Below the pieces are notes generated by a model. That model worked only from the letters and a program-made list of their open reading frames with translations. It did no database searches and was not told the origin of the DNA. The translations under genes and the position numbers were made by a program. Shown here piece after piece: positions 1 to 13,590 of a DNA stretch of 64,000 bases. The stretch's first letter is position 1; the number at the start of each line of letters is the position of its first letter. This stretch comes from Megalopta genalis (lineage: Eukaryota; Arthropoda; Insecta; Hymenoptera; Halictidae): NCBI RefSeq assembly GCF_051020955.1, contig NW_027476296.1, forward strand, positions 124,001 through 188,000, in the 5' to 3' direction.

Positions 1-100
1 GTTTCGCATGCAGTTGAAGCTAAATCAAGTGTATCAAAAGTATTTGAAGCCAAATCATTTGCTTCGCATGGATTCGAAAATCAGCCTTCTACTTCGCATT

Positions 101-2530
101 GATTAGATGCTAAATCATGTATTTCGCATGGATTTTAAGCTAACTCGTTTTTTTCGCATGCAGTTGAAGCTAAATCATGTACATCACAAGTATTTGAAGC
201 TAAACCATTTGTTTCGCATGGATTCGAAGATAGTGTATTTACTTCGCATTGATTTGGAGATAAATCATGTGTTTCGCATGGATTTGTATCTAACTCGTTT
301 GTTTCGCATGCTGTTGAAGCTAAATCAAGTGTATCACAAGTATTTGAAGCCAAACCATTTGCTTCGCATGGATTCGAAAATCAGCCTTCTACTTCGCATT
401 GATTAGATGCTAAATCATGTGTTTCGCATGGATTTGAAGCTAACTCGTTTTTTTCGCACGCAGTTGAAGCTAAATCATGTACATCACAAGTATTTGAAGC
501 TAAACCATTTGTTTCGCATGGATTCGAAGATAATCCATGTTCTTCGCATTCATTTGAAGCTAAATCATGTGTTTCCGATTGGATTTGAAGATAACTCGTT
601 TGTTTCGCATGCTGATAAAGCTAAATCATGTATATCACAAGTATTTGAAGATAAACCATTTGTTTCGCATGGATTCGAAGATAATCCATCTACTTCGCAT
701 TGATTTGAAGCTAAATCATGTGTTTCGCATCGATTTGAAGCTATCTCGTTTGTTTCGCATGCTGTTGAATCTAAATCATGTATATCACAAGTATTTGAAG
801 CTATATCATATGTTTCGAATGGATTCGAAGATAACCCTTCTAATTCGCATTGATTTGAAGCTAAATCATGTGTTTCGCATGGATTTGAAGCTAAACTCGT
901 TTTTTTCGCATGCAGTTGAAGCTAAATCATGTACATCACAAGTATTTGAAGCTAAACCATTTGTCGCATGCATTCGAAGATAATCCATCTACTTCGCATT
1001 AATTTGAAGCTAAATCATGTGTTTCGCTTGGATTTGAAGATAACTCGTTTGTTTCGCATGCTGTTGAAGCTAAATCATGTATATCACAAGTATTTGAAGC
1101 TAAACCATTTGTTTCGCATGGATTCGAAGATAAGCCTCCTACTTCGCATTGATTTGAAGCTAAATCATGTTTTCCGCATGGATTTTAAGCTAACTCGTTT
1201 GTTTCGCATGCAGTTGAATCTAAATCATGTATATCACAAGTATTTGAAGCAAAACCATTTGTATCGCATGGGATCGAATATAAGCCTCCTACTTCGCATT
1301 GATTTGAAGCTAAATCATGTGTTTCGCATGGATTTGAAGCTAAACTCGTTTTTTTCGCATGCAGTTGAAGCTAAATCATGTACATCACAAGTATTTGAAG
1401 CTAAACCATTTGTCGCATGCATTCGAAGATAATCCATCTACTTCGCATTAATTTGAAGCTAAATCATGTGTTTCGCTTGGATTTGAAGATAACTCGTTTG
1501 TTTCGCATGCTGTTGAAGCCAAATCATGTATATCACAAGTATTTGATGCTAAACCATTTGTTTCGCATGGATTCGAAGATAAGCCTCCTACTTCGCATTG
1601 ATTTGAAGCTAAATCATGTGTTTCGCATGGATTTGAAGCTAACTCGTTTGTTTCGCATGCAGTTGATGCTGAACCATGTATATCACAAGTATTTGAAGCT
1701 AAACTATTCGTTTCGCATGGATTCGATGGTAAGCCTTCCACTTCACATTGATTTGAAGCTAAATCATGTGTTTCGCATGGATTTGAAGTTAACTCGTTTG
1801 TTTCGCATGCAGTTGAAGCTAAATCATGTATATCACAAGTATTTGCAGCTAAACCACTTGTTTCGCACGGATTCGAAGATAACCCTTCTACTTCGCATTG
1901 ATTTCAAGTTAAATCATGTGTTTCGCATGCATTTGAATCTAACTCGTTTATTTCGTATGCTGTTGAAACTAAATCATGTATATCACAAGTATATGAAGCT
2001 AATCCATTTGTTTCGCATGTACTCGAAGATAAGCCATCTACTTCGCATTGATTAGATGCTAAATCATGTGTTTCGCATGGATTTGAAGCTAACTCGTTTT
2101 TTTCGCATGCAGTTGAAGCTAAATCATGTACATCAGAAGTATTTGAAGCTAAACCATTTGTTTCGCATGGATTCGAAGATAATCCATGTTCTTCGCATTC
2201 ATTTGAAGCTAAATCATGTGTGTCGATTGGATTTGAAGATAACTCGTTTGTTTCGCATGCTGTTAAAGCTAAATCATGTATATCACAAGTATTTGAAGCT
2301 AAACCATTTGTTTCGCATGGATTCGAAGATAATCCATCTACTTCGCATTGATTTGAAGCTAAATCATGTGTTTCGCATGGATTTGAAGCTAACTCGTTTG
2401 TTTCGCATGCTGTTGAATCTAAATCATGTATATCACAAGTATTTGAAGCTATATCATATGTTTCGCATGGATTCGAAGATAACCCTTCTAATTCGCATTG
2501 ATTTGAAGCTAAATCATGTGTTTCGCATGG
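101..2530 (+). repeat. HOR block 1, copy 1 (4647-bp offset)
   Basis: This block begins with a GATTAGATGC-type A module and matches 4748-7176 at an offset of 4647 bp. The offset becomes 4646 after an extra C near 573, which this copy has and the partner lacks. It carries two internal two-base-deleted D modules (near 960 and 1411), each preceded by a +1 insertion in B. Similarity to the partner stops where this copy continues with a normal B module while the partner has ACACACG. Confidence 0.85.
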
Positions 2531-3249
2531 ATTTGAATCTAACTCGTTTATTTCGCATGCTGTTGAAGCTAAATCATGTATATCGCAAGTATATGAAGCT
2601 AATCCAATTGTTTCGCATGGATTCGAACATAAGCCTTCTACTTCGCATTGATTTGAAGCTAAATCATGTGTTTCGCATGGATTTGAATCTAACTCGTTTG
2701 TTTCGCATGCTGTTGAAGCTAAATCATGTATATCACAAGTATTTGAAGCTAAACCATTTGTTTCGCATGGATTCGAAGATAAGCCTCCTACTTCGCATTG
2801 ATTTGAAGCTAAATCATGTGTTTCGCATGGATTTGAAGCTAACTCGTTTGTTTCGCATGCAGTTGAAGCTGAACCATGTATATCACAAGTATTTGAAGCT
2901 AAACTATTCGTTTCGCATGGATTCGAAGGTAAGCCTTCCACTTCACATTGATTTGAAGCTAAATCATGTGTTTCGCATGGGTTTGAAGTTAAGTCGTTTG
3001 TTTCGCATGCAGTTGAAGCTAAATCATGTATATCACAAGTATTTGCAGCTAAACCATTTGTTTCGCATGGATTCGAAGATAACCCTTCTACTTCGCATTG
3101 ATTTGAAGCTAAATCATGTGTTTCGCATGGATTTGAGTCTAACTCGTTTGTTTCGCATGCTGTTGAAGCTAAATCAAGTGTATCACAAGTATTTGAAGCC
3201 AAATCATTTGCTTCGCATGGATTCGAAAATCAGCCTTCTACTTCGCATT
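2531..3249 (+). repeat. HOR module shared with 7626-8344
   Basis: This segment matches 7626-8344 at an offset of 5095 bp. The second locus therefore holds 449 bp more between block 1 and this module than the first. It contains linked variants that recur together elsewhere: CGCAAGTATATG with TCCAATTG, then GCTGAACCATG, then GGGTTTGAAGTTAAG. Related modules recur near 10.9, 12.9, 14.9, 22.4, 24.8, 27.9 and 57.8 kb. Confidence 0.75.
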
Positions 3250-3935
3250 GATTAGATGCTAAATCATGTATTTCGCATGGATTTGAAGCTAACTCGTTTT
3301 TTTCGCATGCAGTTGAAGCTAAATCATGTACATCACAAGTATTTGAAGCTAAACCATTTGTTTCGCATGGATTCGAAGATAGTGCATCTACTTCGCATTG
3401 ATTTGGAGATAAATCATGTGTTTCGCATGGATTTGTATCTAACTCGTTTGTTTCGCATGCTGTTGAAGCTAAATCAAGTGTATCACAAGTATTTGAAGCC
3501 AAACCATTTGCTTCGCATGGATTCGAAAATCAGCCTTCTACTTCGCATTGATTAGATGCTAAATCATGTGTTTCGCATGGATTTGAAGCTAACTCGTTTT
3601 TTTCGCACGCAGTTGAAGCTAAATCATGTACATCACAAGTATTTGAAGCTAAACCATTTGTTTCGCATGGATTCGAAGATAATCCATGTTCTTCGCATTC
3701 ATTTGAAGCTAAATCATGTGTTTCGATTGGATTTGAAGATAACTCGTTTGTTTCGCATGCTGATAAAGCTAAATCATGTATATCACAAGTATTTGAAGAT
3801 AAACCATTTGTTTCGCATGGATTCGAAGATAATCCATCTACTTCGCATTGATTTGAAGCTAAATCATGTGTTTCGCATCGATTTGAAGCTATCTCGTTTG
3901 TTTCGCATGCTGTTGAATCTAAATCATGTACATCA
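3250..3935 (+). repeat. HOR block 1, partial copy (offset 3149 bp)
   Basis: This partial copy begins with GATTAGATGC and repeats the first roughly 690 bp of block 1, including the unusual GATTTGGAGA and GATTTGTATC modules. It then switches directly to the GTACATCAC and two-base-deleted D sequence near 3958, cutting out the rest of the block. The switch suggests unequal exchange or gene conversion within the array. Confidence 0.8.
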
Positions 3936-4747
3936 CAAGTATTTGAAGCTAAACCATTTGTCGCATGCATTCGAAGATAATCCATCTACTTCGCATTAAT
4001 TTGAAGCTAAATCATGTGTTTCGCTTGGATTTGAAGATAACTCGTTTGTTTCGCATGCTGTTGAAGCTAAATCATGTATATCACAAGTATTTGAAGCTAA
4101 ACCATTTGTTTCGCATGGATTCGAAGATAAGCCTCCTACTTCGCATTGATTTGAAGTTAAATCATGTGTTTCGCATGGATTTGAATCTAACTCGTTTATT
4201 TCGCATGCTGTTGAAGCTAAATCATGTATATCGCAAGTATATGAAGCTAATCCAATTGTTTCGCATGTATTCGAACATAAGCCTTCTACTTCGCATTGAT
4301 TTGAAGCTAAATCATGTGTTTCGCATGGATTTGAATCTAACTCGTTTGTTTCGCATGCTGTTGAAGCTAAATCGTGTATATCACAAGTATTTGAAGCTAT
4401 ATCATATGTTTCGAATGGATTCGAAGATAAGCTTCCTACTTCGCATTGATTTGAAGTTAAATCATGTGTTTCGCATGGATTTGAAGCTAACTCGTTTGTT
4501 TCGCATGCAGTTGAAGCTGAACCATGTATTTCACAAGTATTTGAAGCTATATCATATGTTTCGCATGGATTCGAAGGTAAGCCTTCCACTTCGCATTGAT
4601 TTGAAGCTAAATCATGTGTTTCGCATGGATTTGAAGTTAACTCGTTTGTTTCGCATGCAGTTGAAGCTAAATCAAGTGTATCAAAAGTATATGAAGCCAA
4701 ATCATTTGCTTCGCATGGATTCGAAAATCAGCCTTCTACTTCGCATT

Positions 4748-7176
4748 GATTAGATGCTAAATCATGTATTTCGCATGGATTTTAAGCTAACTCGTTTTTT
4801 TCGCATGCAGTTGAAGCTAAATCATGTACATCACAAGTATTTGAAGCTAAACCATTTGTTTCGCATGGATTCGAAGATAGTGCATTTACTTCGCATTGAT
4901 TTGGAGATAAATCATGTGATTCGCATGGATTTGTATCTAACTCGTTTGTTTCGCATGCTGTTGAAGCTAAATCAAGTGTATCACAAGTATTTGAAGCCAA
5001 ACCATTTGCTTCGCATGGATTCGAAAATCAGCCTTCTACTTCGCATTGATTAGATGCTAAATCATGTGTTTCGCATGGATTTGAAGCTAACTCGTTTTTT
5101 TCGCACGCAGTTGAAGCTAAATCATGTACATCACAAGTATTTGAAGCTAAACCATTTGTTTCGCATGGATTCGAAGATAATCCATGTTCTTCGCATTCAT
5201 TTGAAGCTAAATCATGTGTTTCGATTGGATTTGAAGATAACTCGTTTGTTTCGCATGCTGATAAAGCTAAATCATGTATATCACAAGTATTTGAAGATAA
5301 ACCATTTGTTTCGCATGGATTCGAAGATAATCCATCTACTTCGCATTGATTTGAAGCTAAATCATGTGTTTCGCATCGATTTGAAGCTATCTCGTTTGTT
5401 TCGCATGCTGTTGAATCTAAATCATGTATATCACAAGTATTTGAAGCTATATCATATGTTTCGAATGGATTCGAAGATAACCCTTCTAATTCGCATTGAT
5501 TTGAAGCTAAATCATGTGTTTCGCATGGATTTGAAGCTAAACTCGTTTTTTTCGCATGCAGTTGAAGCTAAATCATGTACATCACAAGTATTTGAAGCTA
5601 AACCATTTGACGCATGCATTCGAAGATAATCCATCTACTTCGCATTAATTTGAAGCTAAATCATGTGTTTCGCTTGGATTTGAAGATAACTCGTTTGTTT
5701 CGCATGCTGTTGAAGCTAAATCATGTATATCACAAGTATTTGAAGCTAAACCATTTGTTTCGCATGGATTCGAAGATAAGCCTCCTACTTCGCATTGATT
5801 TGAAGCTAAATCATGTTTTCCGCATGGATTTTAAGCTAACTCGTTTGTTTCGCATGCAGTTGAATCTAAATCATGTATATCACAAGTATTTGAAGCAAAA
5901 CCATTTGTATCGCATGGGATCGAAGATAAGCCTCCTACTTCGCATTGATTTGAAGCTAAATCATGTGTTTCGCATGGATTTGAAGCTAAACTCGTTTTTT
6001 TCGCATGCAGTTGAAGCTAAATCATGTACATCACAAGTATTTGAAGCTAAACCATTTGTCGCATGCATTCGAAGATAATCCATCTACTTCGCATTAATTT
6101 GAAGCTAAATCATGTGTTTCGCTTGGATTTGAAGATAACTCGTTTGTTTCGCATGCTGTTGAAGCCAAATCATGTATATCACAAGTATTTGATGCTAAAC
6201 CATTTGTTTCGCATGGATTCGAAGATAAGCCTCCTACTTCGCATTGATTTGAAGCTAAATCATGTGTTTCGCATGGATTTGAAGCTAACTCGTTTGTTTC
6301 GCATGCAGTTGATGCTGAACCATGTATATCACAAGTATTTGAAGCTAAACTATTCGTTTCGCATGGATTCGATGGTAAGCCTTCCACTTCACATTGATTT
6401 GAAGCTAAATCATGTGTTTCGCATGGATTTGAAGTTAACTCGTTTGTTTCGCATGCAGTTGAAGCTAATTCATGTATATCACAAGTATTTGCAGCTAAAC
6501 CACTTGTTTCGCATGGATTCGAAGATAACCCTTCTACTTCGCATTGATTTCAAGTTAAATCATGTGTTTCGCATGCATTTGAATCTAACTCGTTTATTTC
6601 GTATGCTGTTGAAACTAAATCATGTATATCACAAGTATATGAAGCTAATCCATTTGTTTCGCATGTACTCGAAGATAAGCCATCTACTTCGCATTGATTA
6701 GATGCTAAATCATGTGTTTCGCATGGATTTGAAGCTAACTCGTTTTTTTCGCATGCAGTTGAAGCTAAATCATGTACATCAGAAGTATTTGAAGCTAAAC
6801 CATTTGTTTCGCATGGATTCGAAGATAATCCATGTTCTTCGCATTCATTTGAAGCTAAATCATGTGTGTCGATTGGATTTGAAGATAACTCGTTTGTTTC
6901 GCATGCTGTTAAAGCTAAATCATGTATATCACAAGTATTTGAAGCTAAACCATTTGTTTCGCATGGATTCGAAGATAATCCATCTACTTCGCATTGATTT
7001 GAAGCTAAATCATGTGTTTCGCATGGATTTGAAGCTAACGCGTTTGTTTCGCATGCTGTTGAATCTAAATCATGTATATCACAAGTATTTGAAGCTATAT
7101 CATATGTTTCGCATGGATTCGAAGATAACCCTTCTAATTCGCATTGATTTGAAGCTAAATTATGTGTTTCGCATGG
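4748..7176 (+). repeat. HOR block 1, copy 2
   Basis: This is the partner of 101-2530. It lacks the extra C of copy 1 and differs by scattered single substitutions, for example GTGCATTT against GTGTATTT in E. Its deleted-D site near 5607 reads TTTGACGCATG rather than TTTGTCGCATG. Its beginning is in turn repeated at 8345 with an offset of 3597 bp. Confidence 0.85.
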
Positions 7177-7625
7177 ATTTGAAGCTACACACGTTTTTTT
7201 CGCATGCAGTTGAAGCTAAATCATGTACATCACAAGTATTTGAAGCTAAACCATTTGTCGCATGCATTCGAAGATAATCCATCTACTTCGCATTAATTTG
7301 AAGCAAAATCATGTGTTTCGCTTGGATTTGATGATAACTCGTTTGTTTCGCATGCTGTTGAAGCTAAATCATGTATATCACAAGTATTTGAAGCTAAACC
7401 ATTTGTTTCGCATGGATTCGAAGATAAGTCTCCTACTTCGCATTGATTTGAAGCTAAATCATGTGTTTCGCATGGATTTGAAGCTAACTCGTTTGTTTCG
7501 CATGCAGTTGAAGCTAAATCATGTATATCACAAGCATTTGCAGCTAAACCATTTGTTTCGCATGGATTCGAAGATAACCCTTCTACTTCGCATTGATTTG
7601 AAGTTAAATCATGTGTTTCGCATGG

Positions 7626-8344
7626 ATTTGAATCTAACTCGTTTATTTCGCATGCTGTTGAAGCTAAATCATGTATATCGCAAGTATATGAAGCTAATCC
7701 AATTGTTTCGCATGGATTCGAACATAAGCCTTCTACTTCGCATTGATTTGAAGCTAAATCATGTGTTTCGCATGGATTTGAATCTAACTCGTTTGTTTCG
7801 CATGCTGTTGAAGCTAAATCATGTATATCACAAGTATTTGAAGCTAAACCATTTGTTTCGCATGGATTCGAAGATAAGCCTCCTACTTCGCATTGATTTG
7901 AAGCTAAATCATGTGTTTCGCATGGATTTGAAGCTAACTTGTTTGTTTCGCATGCAGTTGAAGCTGAACCATGTATATCACAAGTATTTGAAGCTAAACT
8001 ATTCGTTTCGCATGGATTCGAAGGTAAGCCTTCCACTTCACATTGATTTGAAGCTAAATCATGTGTTTCGCATGGGTTTGAAGTTAAGTCGTTTGTTTCG
8101 CATGCAGTTGAAGCTAAATCATGTATATCACAGGTATTTGCAGCTAAACCATTTGTTTCGCATGGATTCGAAGATAACCCTTCTACTTCGCATTGATTTG
8201 AAGCTAAATCATGTGTTTCGCATGGATTTGAGTCTAACTCGTTTGTTTCGCATGCTGTTGAAGCTAAATCAAGTGTATCACAAGTATTTGAAGCCAAATC
8301 ATTTGCTTCGCATGGATTCGAAAATCAGCCTTCTACTTCGCATT
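7626..8344 (+). repeat. HOR module, partner of 2531-3249
   Basis: This segment aligns with 2531-3249 with few differences, for example AACTTGTTTG in one B module where the partner has AACTCGTTTG. It ends at the GATTAGATGC boundary at 8345, just as its partner ends at 3250. Confidence 0.75.
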
Positions 8345-10127
8345 GATTAGATGCTAAATCATGTATTTCGCATGGATTTGAAGCTAACTCGTTTTTTTCG
8401 CATGCAGTTGAAGCTAAATCATGTACATCACAAGTATTTGAAGCTAAACCATTTGTTTCGCATGGATTCGAAGATAGTGCATTTACTTCGCATTGATTTG
8501 GAGATAAATCATGTGTTTCGCATGGATTTGTATCTAACTCGTTTGTTTCGCATGCTGTTGAAGCTAAATCAAGTGTATCACAAGTATTTGAAGCCAAACC
8601 ATTTGCTTCGCATGGATTCGAAAATCAGCCTTCTACTTCGCATTGATTAGATGCTAAATCATGTGTTTCGCATGGATTTGAAGCTAACTCGTTTTTTTCG
8701 CACGCAGTTGAAGCTAAATCATGTACATCACAAGTATTTGAAGCTAAACCATTTGTTTCGCATGGATTCGAAGATAATCCATGTTCTTCGCATTCATTTG
8801 AAGCTAAATCATGTGTTTCGATTGGATTTGAAGATAACTCGTTTGTTTCGCATGCTGATAAAGCTAAATCATGTATATCACAAGTATTTGAAGATAAACC
8901 ATTTGTTTCGCATGGATTCGAAGATAATCCATCTACTTCGCATTGATTTGAAGCTAAATCATGTGTTTCGCATCGATTTGAAGCTATCTCGTTTGTTTCG
9001 CATGCTGTTGAATCTAAATCATGTATATCACAAGTATTTGAAGCTATATCATATGTTTCGAATGGATTCGAAGATAACCCTTCTAATTCGCATTGATTTG
9101 AAGCTAAATCATGTGTTTCGCATGGATTTGAAGCTAAACTCGTTTTTTTCGCATGCAGTTGAAGCTAAATCATGTACATCACAAGTATTTGAAGCTAAAC
9201 CATTTGTCGCATGCATTCGAAGATAATCCATCTACTTCGCATTAATTTGAAGCTAAATCATGTGTTTCGCTTGGATTTGAAGATAACTCGTTTGTTTCGC
9301 ATGCTGTTGAAGCTAAATCATGTATATCACAAGTATTTGAAGCTAAACCATTTGTTTCGCATGGATTCGAAGATAAGCCTCCTACTTCGCATTGATTTGA
9401 AGCTAAATCATGTTTTCCGCATGGATTTTAAGCTAACTCGTTTGTTTCGCATGCTGTTGAATCTAAATCATGTATATCACAAGTATTTGAAGCTATATCA
9501 TATGTTTCGAATGGATTCGAAGATAACCCTTCTAATTCGCATTGATTTGAAGCTAAATCATGTGTTTCGCATGGATTTGAAGCTAAACTCGTTTTTTTCG
9601 CATGCAGTTGAAGCTAAATCATGTACATCACAAGTATTTGAAGCTAAACCATTTGTCGCATGCATTCGAAGATAATCCATCTACTTCGCATTAATTTGAA
9701 GCTAAATCATGTGTTTCGCTTGGATTTGAGGATAACTCGTTTGTTTCGCATGCTGTTGAAGCTAAATCATGTATATCACAAGTATTTGATGCTAAACCAT
9801 TTGTTTCGCATGGATTCGAAGATAAGCCTCCTACTTCGCATTGATTTGAAGCTAAATCATGTGTTTCGCATGGATTTGAAGCTAACTCGTTTGTTTCGCA
9901 TGCAGTTGATGCTGAACCATGTATATCACAAGTATTTGAAGCTAAACTATTCGTTTCGCATGGATTCGATGGTAAGCCTTCCACTTCACATTGATTTGAA
10001 GCTAAATCATGTGTTTCGCATGGATTTGAAGTTAACTCGTTTGCTTCGCATGCAGTTGAAGCTAAATCATGTATATCACAAGTATTTGCAGCTAAACCAC
10101 TTGTTTCGCATGGATTCGAAGATAATC
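8345..10127 (+). repeat. HOR block 1, copy 3
   Basis: This copy repeats 4748-6530 at an offset of 3597 bp, including the +1 B insertions near 9134 and 9583 and the -2 D deletions near 9206 and 9655. One unit near 9450-9540 carries the TATCATATG and AATTCGCATT forms where copy 2 has other variants. That patch looks like local conversion from a neighbouring unit. Similarity ends at the start of the 300-bp duplication that follows. Confidence 0.8.
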
Positions 10128-10332
10128 CATCTACTTCGCATTGATTTGAAGCAAAATCATGTGTTTCGCTTGGATTTGATGATAACTCGTTTGTTTCGCA
10201 TGCTGTTGAAGCTAAATCATGTATATCACAAGTATTTGAAGCTAAACCATTTGTTTCGCATGGATTCGAAGATAAGTCTCCTACTTCGCATTGATTTGAA
10301 GCTAAATCATGTGTTTCGCATGGATTTGAAGC
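10033..10332 (+). repeat. Perfect 300-bp duplication, copy 1
   Basis: Line-by-line comparison shows bases 10033-10343 identical to 10333-10643, so two adjacent units were duplicated without a single difference. The pair includes AAGCAAAATCATG (A) and AGTCTCC (E) variants. It is bounded by a T/C difference at 10032/10332 and a C/T difference at 10344/10644. Confidence 0.93.
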
Positions 10333-10643
10333 TAACTCGTTTGCTTCGCATGCAGTTGAAGCTAAATCATGTATATCACAAGTATTTGCAGCTAAACCAC
10401 TTGTTTCGCATGGATTCGAAGATAATCCATCTACTTCGCATTGATTTGAAGCAAAATCATGTGTTTCGCTTGGATTTGATGATAACTCGTTTGTTTCGCA
10501 TGCTGTTGAAGCTAAATCATGTATATCACAAGTATTTGAAGCTAAACCATTTGTTTCGCATGGATTCGAAGATAAGTCTCCTACTTCGCATTGATTTGAA
10601 GCTAAATCATGTGTTTCGCATGGATTTGAAGCTAACTCGTTTG
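10333..10643 (+). repeat. Perfect 300-bp duplication, copy 2
   Basis: This is the second copy of the two-unit duplication. Absence of any difference over about 310 aligned bases implies a very recent duplication, recent homogenisation, or an assembly artefact. The sequence alone cannot separate these. Confidence 0.93.
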
Positions 10644-11642
10644 TTTCGCATGCAGTTGAAGCTGAACCATGTATATCACAAGTATTTGAAGCTAAACTAT
10701 TCGTTTCGCATGGATTCGAAGGTAAGCCTTCCACTTCGCATTGATTTGAAGCTAAATCATGTGTTTCGCATGGATTTGAAGTTAACTCGTTTGTTTCGCA
10801 TGCAGTTGAAGCTAAATCATGTATATCACAAGCATTTGCAGCTAAACCATTTGTTTCGCATGGATTCGAAGATAACCCTTCTACTTCGCATTGATTTGAA
10901 GTTAAATCATGTGTTTCGCATGGATTTGAATCTAACTCGTTTATTTCGCATGCTGTTGAAGCTAAATCATGTATATCGCAAGTATATGAAGCTAATCCAA
11001 TTGTTTCGCATGGATTCGAACATAAGCCTTCTACTTCGCATTGATTTGAAGCTAAATCATGTGTTTCGCATGGATTTGAATCTAACTCGTTTGTTTCGCA
11101 TGCTGTTGAAGCTAAATCATGTATATCACAAGTATTTGAAGCTAAACCATTTGTTTCGCATGGATTCGAAGATAAGCCTCCTACTTCGCATTGATTTGAA
11201 GCTAAATCATGTGTTTCGCATGGATTTGAAGCTAACTCGTTTGTTTCGCATGCAGTTGAAGCTGAACCATGTATATCACAAGTATTTGAAGCTAAACTAT
11301 TCGTTTCGCATGGATTCGAAGGTAAGCCTTCCACTTCACATTGATTTGAAGCTAAATCATGTGTTTCGCATGGGTTTGAAGTTAAGTCGTTTGTTTCGCA
11401 TGCAGTTGAAGCTAAATCATGTATATCACAAGTATTTGCAGCTAAACCATTCGTTTCGCATGGATTCGAAGATAACCCTTCTACTTCGCATTGATTTGAA
11501 GCTAAATCATGTGTTTCGCATGGATTTGTGTCTAACTCCTTTGTTTCGCATGCTGTTGAAGCTAAATCAAGTGTATCACAAGTATTTGAAGCCAAATCAT
11601 TTGCTTCGCATGGATTCGAAAATCAGCCTTCTACTTCGCATT

Positions 11643-13590
11643 GATTAGATGCTAAATCATGTGTTTCGCATGGATTTGAAGCTAACTCGTTTTTTTCGCA
11701 TGCAGTTGAAGCTAAGTCATGTACATCACAAGTATTTGGAGCTAAACCATTTGTTTCGCATGGACTCGAAGATAAGCCATCTAGTTCTCATTGATTTGAA
11801 GCTAAATCATGTGTTTCGCATGGATTTGAATCTAACTCGTTTGTTTCGCATGCTGTTGAAGCTAAATCATGTACATCACAAGTATTTGAAGCTAAACCAT
11901 TTGTCGCATGCATTCGAAGATAATCCATCTACTTCGCATTAATTTGAAGCTAAATCATGTGTTTCGCTTGGATTTGAAGATAACTCGTTTGTTTCGCATG
12001 CTGTTGAAGCTAAATCATGTATATCACAAGTATTTGAAGCTAAACCATTTGTTTCGCATGGATTCGAAGATAAGCCTCCTACTTCGCATTGATTTGAAGC
12101 TAAATCATGTGTTTCGCTTGGATTTGAAGATAACTCGTTTGTTTCGCATGCTGTTGAAGCTAAATCATGTATATCACAAGTATTTGAAGCTAAACCATTT
12201 GTTTCGCATGGATTCGAAGATAAGCCTCCTACTTCGCATTGATTTGAAGCTAAATCATGTGTTTCGCATGGATTTGAAGCTAACTCGTTTGTTTCGCATG
12301 CAGTTGAAGCTGAACCATGTATATCACAAGTATTTGAAGCTAAACTATTCGTTTCGCATGGATTCGAAGGTAATCCATCTACTTCGCATTAATTTGAAGC
12401 TAAATCATGTGTTTCGCTTGGATTTGAAGATAACTCGTTTGTTTCGCATGCTGTTGAAGCTAAATCATGTATATCACAAGTATTTGAAGCTAAACCATTT
12501 GTTTCGCATGGATTCGAAGATAAGTCTCCTACTTCGCATTGATTTGAAGCTAAATCATGTGTTTCGCATGGATTTGAAGCTAACTCGTTTGTTTCGCATG
12601 CAGTTGAAGCTGAACCATGTATATCACAAGTATTTGAAGCTAAACTATTCGTTTCGCATGGATTCGAAGGTAAGCCTTCCACTTCGCATTGATTTGAAGC
12701 TAAATCATGTGTTTCGCATGGATTTGAAGTTAACTCGTTTGTTTCGCATGCAGTTGAAGCTAAATCATGTATATCACAAGCATTTGCAGCTAAACCATTT
12801 GTTTCGCATGGATTCGAAGATAACCCTTCTACTTCGCATTGATTTGAAGTTAAATCATGTGTTTCGCATGGATTTGAATCTAACTCGTTTATTTCGCATG
12901 CTGTTGAAGCTAAATCATGTATATCGCAAGTATATGAAGCTAATCCAATTGTTTCGCATGGATTCGAACATAAGCCTTCTACTTCGCATTGATTTGAAGC
13001 TAAATCATGTGTTTCGCATGGATTTGAATCTAACTCGTTTGTTTCGCATGCTGTTGAAGCTAAATCATGTATATCACAAGTATTTGAAGCTAAACCATTT
13101 GTTTCGCATGGATTCGAAGATAAGCCTCCTACTTCGCATTGATTTGAAGCTAAATCATGTGTTTCGCATGGATTTGAAGCTAACTCGTTTGTTTCGCATG
13201 CAGTTGAAGCTGAACCATGTATATCACAAGTATTTGAAGCTAAACTATTCGTTTCGCATGGATTCGAAGGTAAGCCTTCCACTTCACATTGATTTGAAGC
13301 TAAATCATGTGTTTCGCATGGGTTTGAAGTTAAGTCGTTTGTTTCGCATGCAGTTGAAGCTAAATCATGTATATCACAAGTATTTGCAGCTAAACCATTC
13401 GTTTCGCATGGATTCGAAGATAACCCTTCTACTTCGCATTGATTTGAAGCTAAATCATGTGTTTCGCATGGATTTGTGTCTAACTCCTTTGTTTCGCATG
13501 CTGTTGAAGCTAAATCAAGTGTATCACAAGTATTTGAAGCCAAATCATTTGCTTCGCATGGATTCGAAAATCAGCCTTCTACTTCGCATT
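11643..13590 (+). repeat. 1948-bp HOR, copy 1
   Basis: This copy is 13 units minus two bases long. The two missing bases are the D deletion near 11903. It starts and ends at GATTAGATGC boundaries. I count about ten differences from the next copy by eye, roughly 99.5% identity. The same 1948-bp period reaches back to about 10563: private variants such as GATTTGTGTC and AACTCCTTTG occur near both 11525 and 13475. About two and a half periods are therefore present. Confidence 0.92.

Noticed and set aside
9691..11595. 634-codon - strand open frame as a Cys-rich repeat protein gene
   Set aside because: It is bounded by recurrent repeat variants that create stops (AATCAGCC in E at one end, CATTAATTTG at the other). 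It would start at a TTG in mid-module and has no signal peptide, unique domain or promoter.
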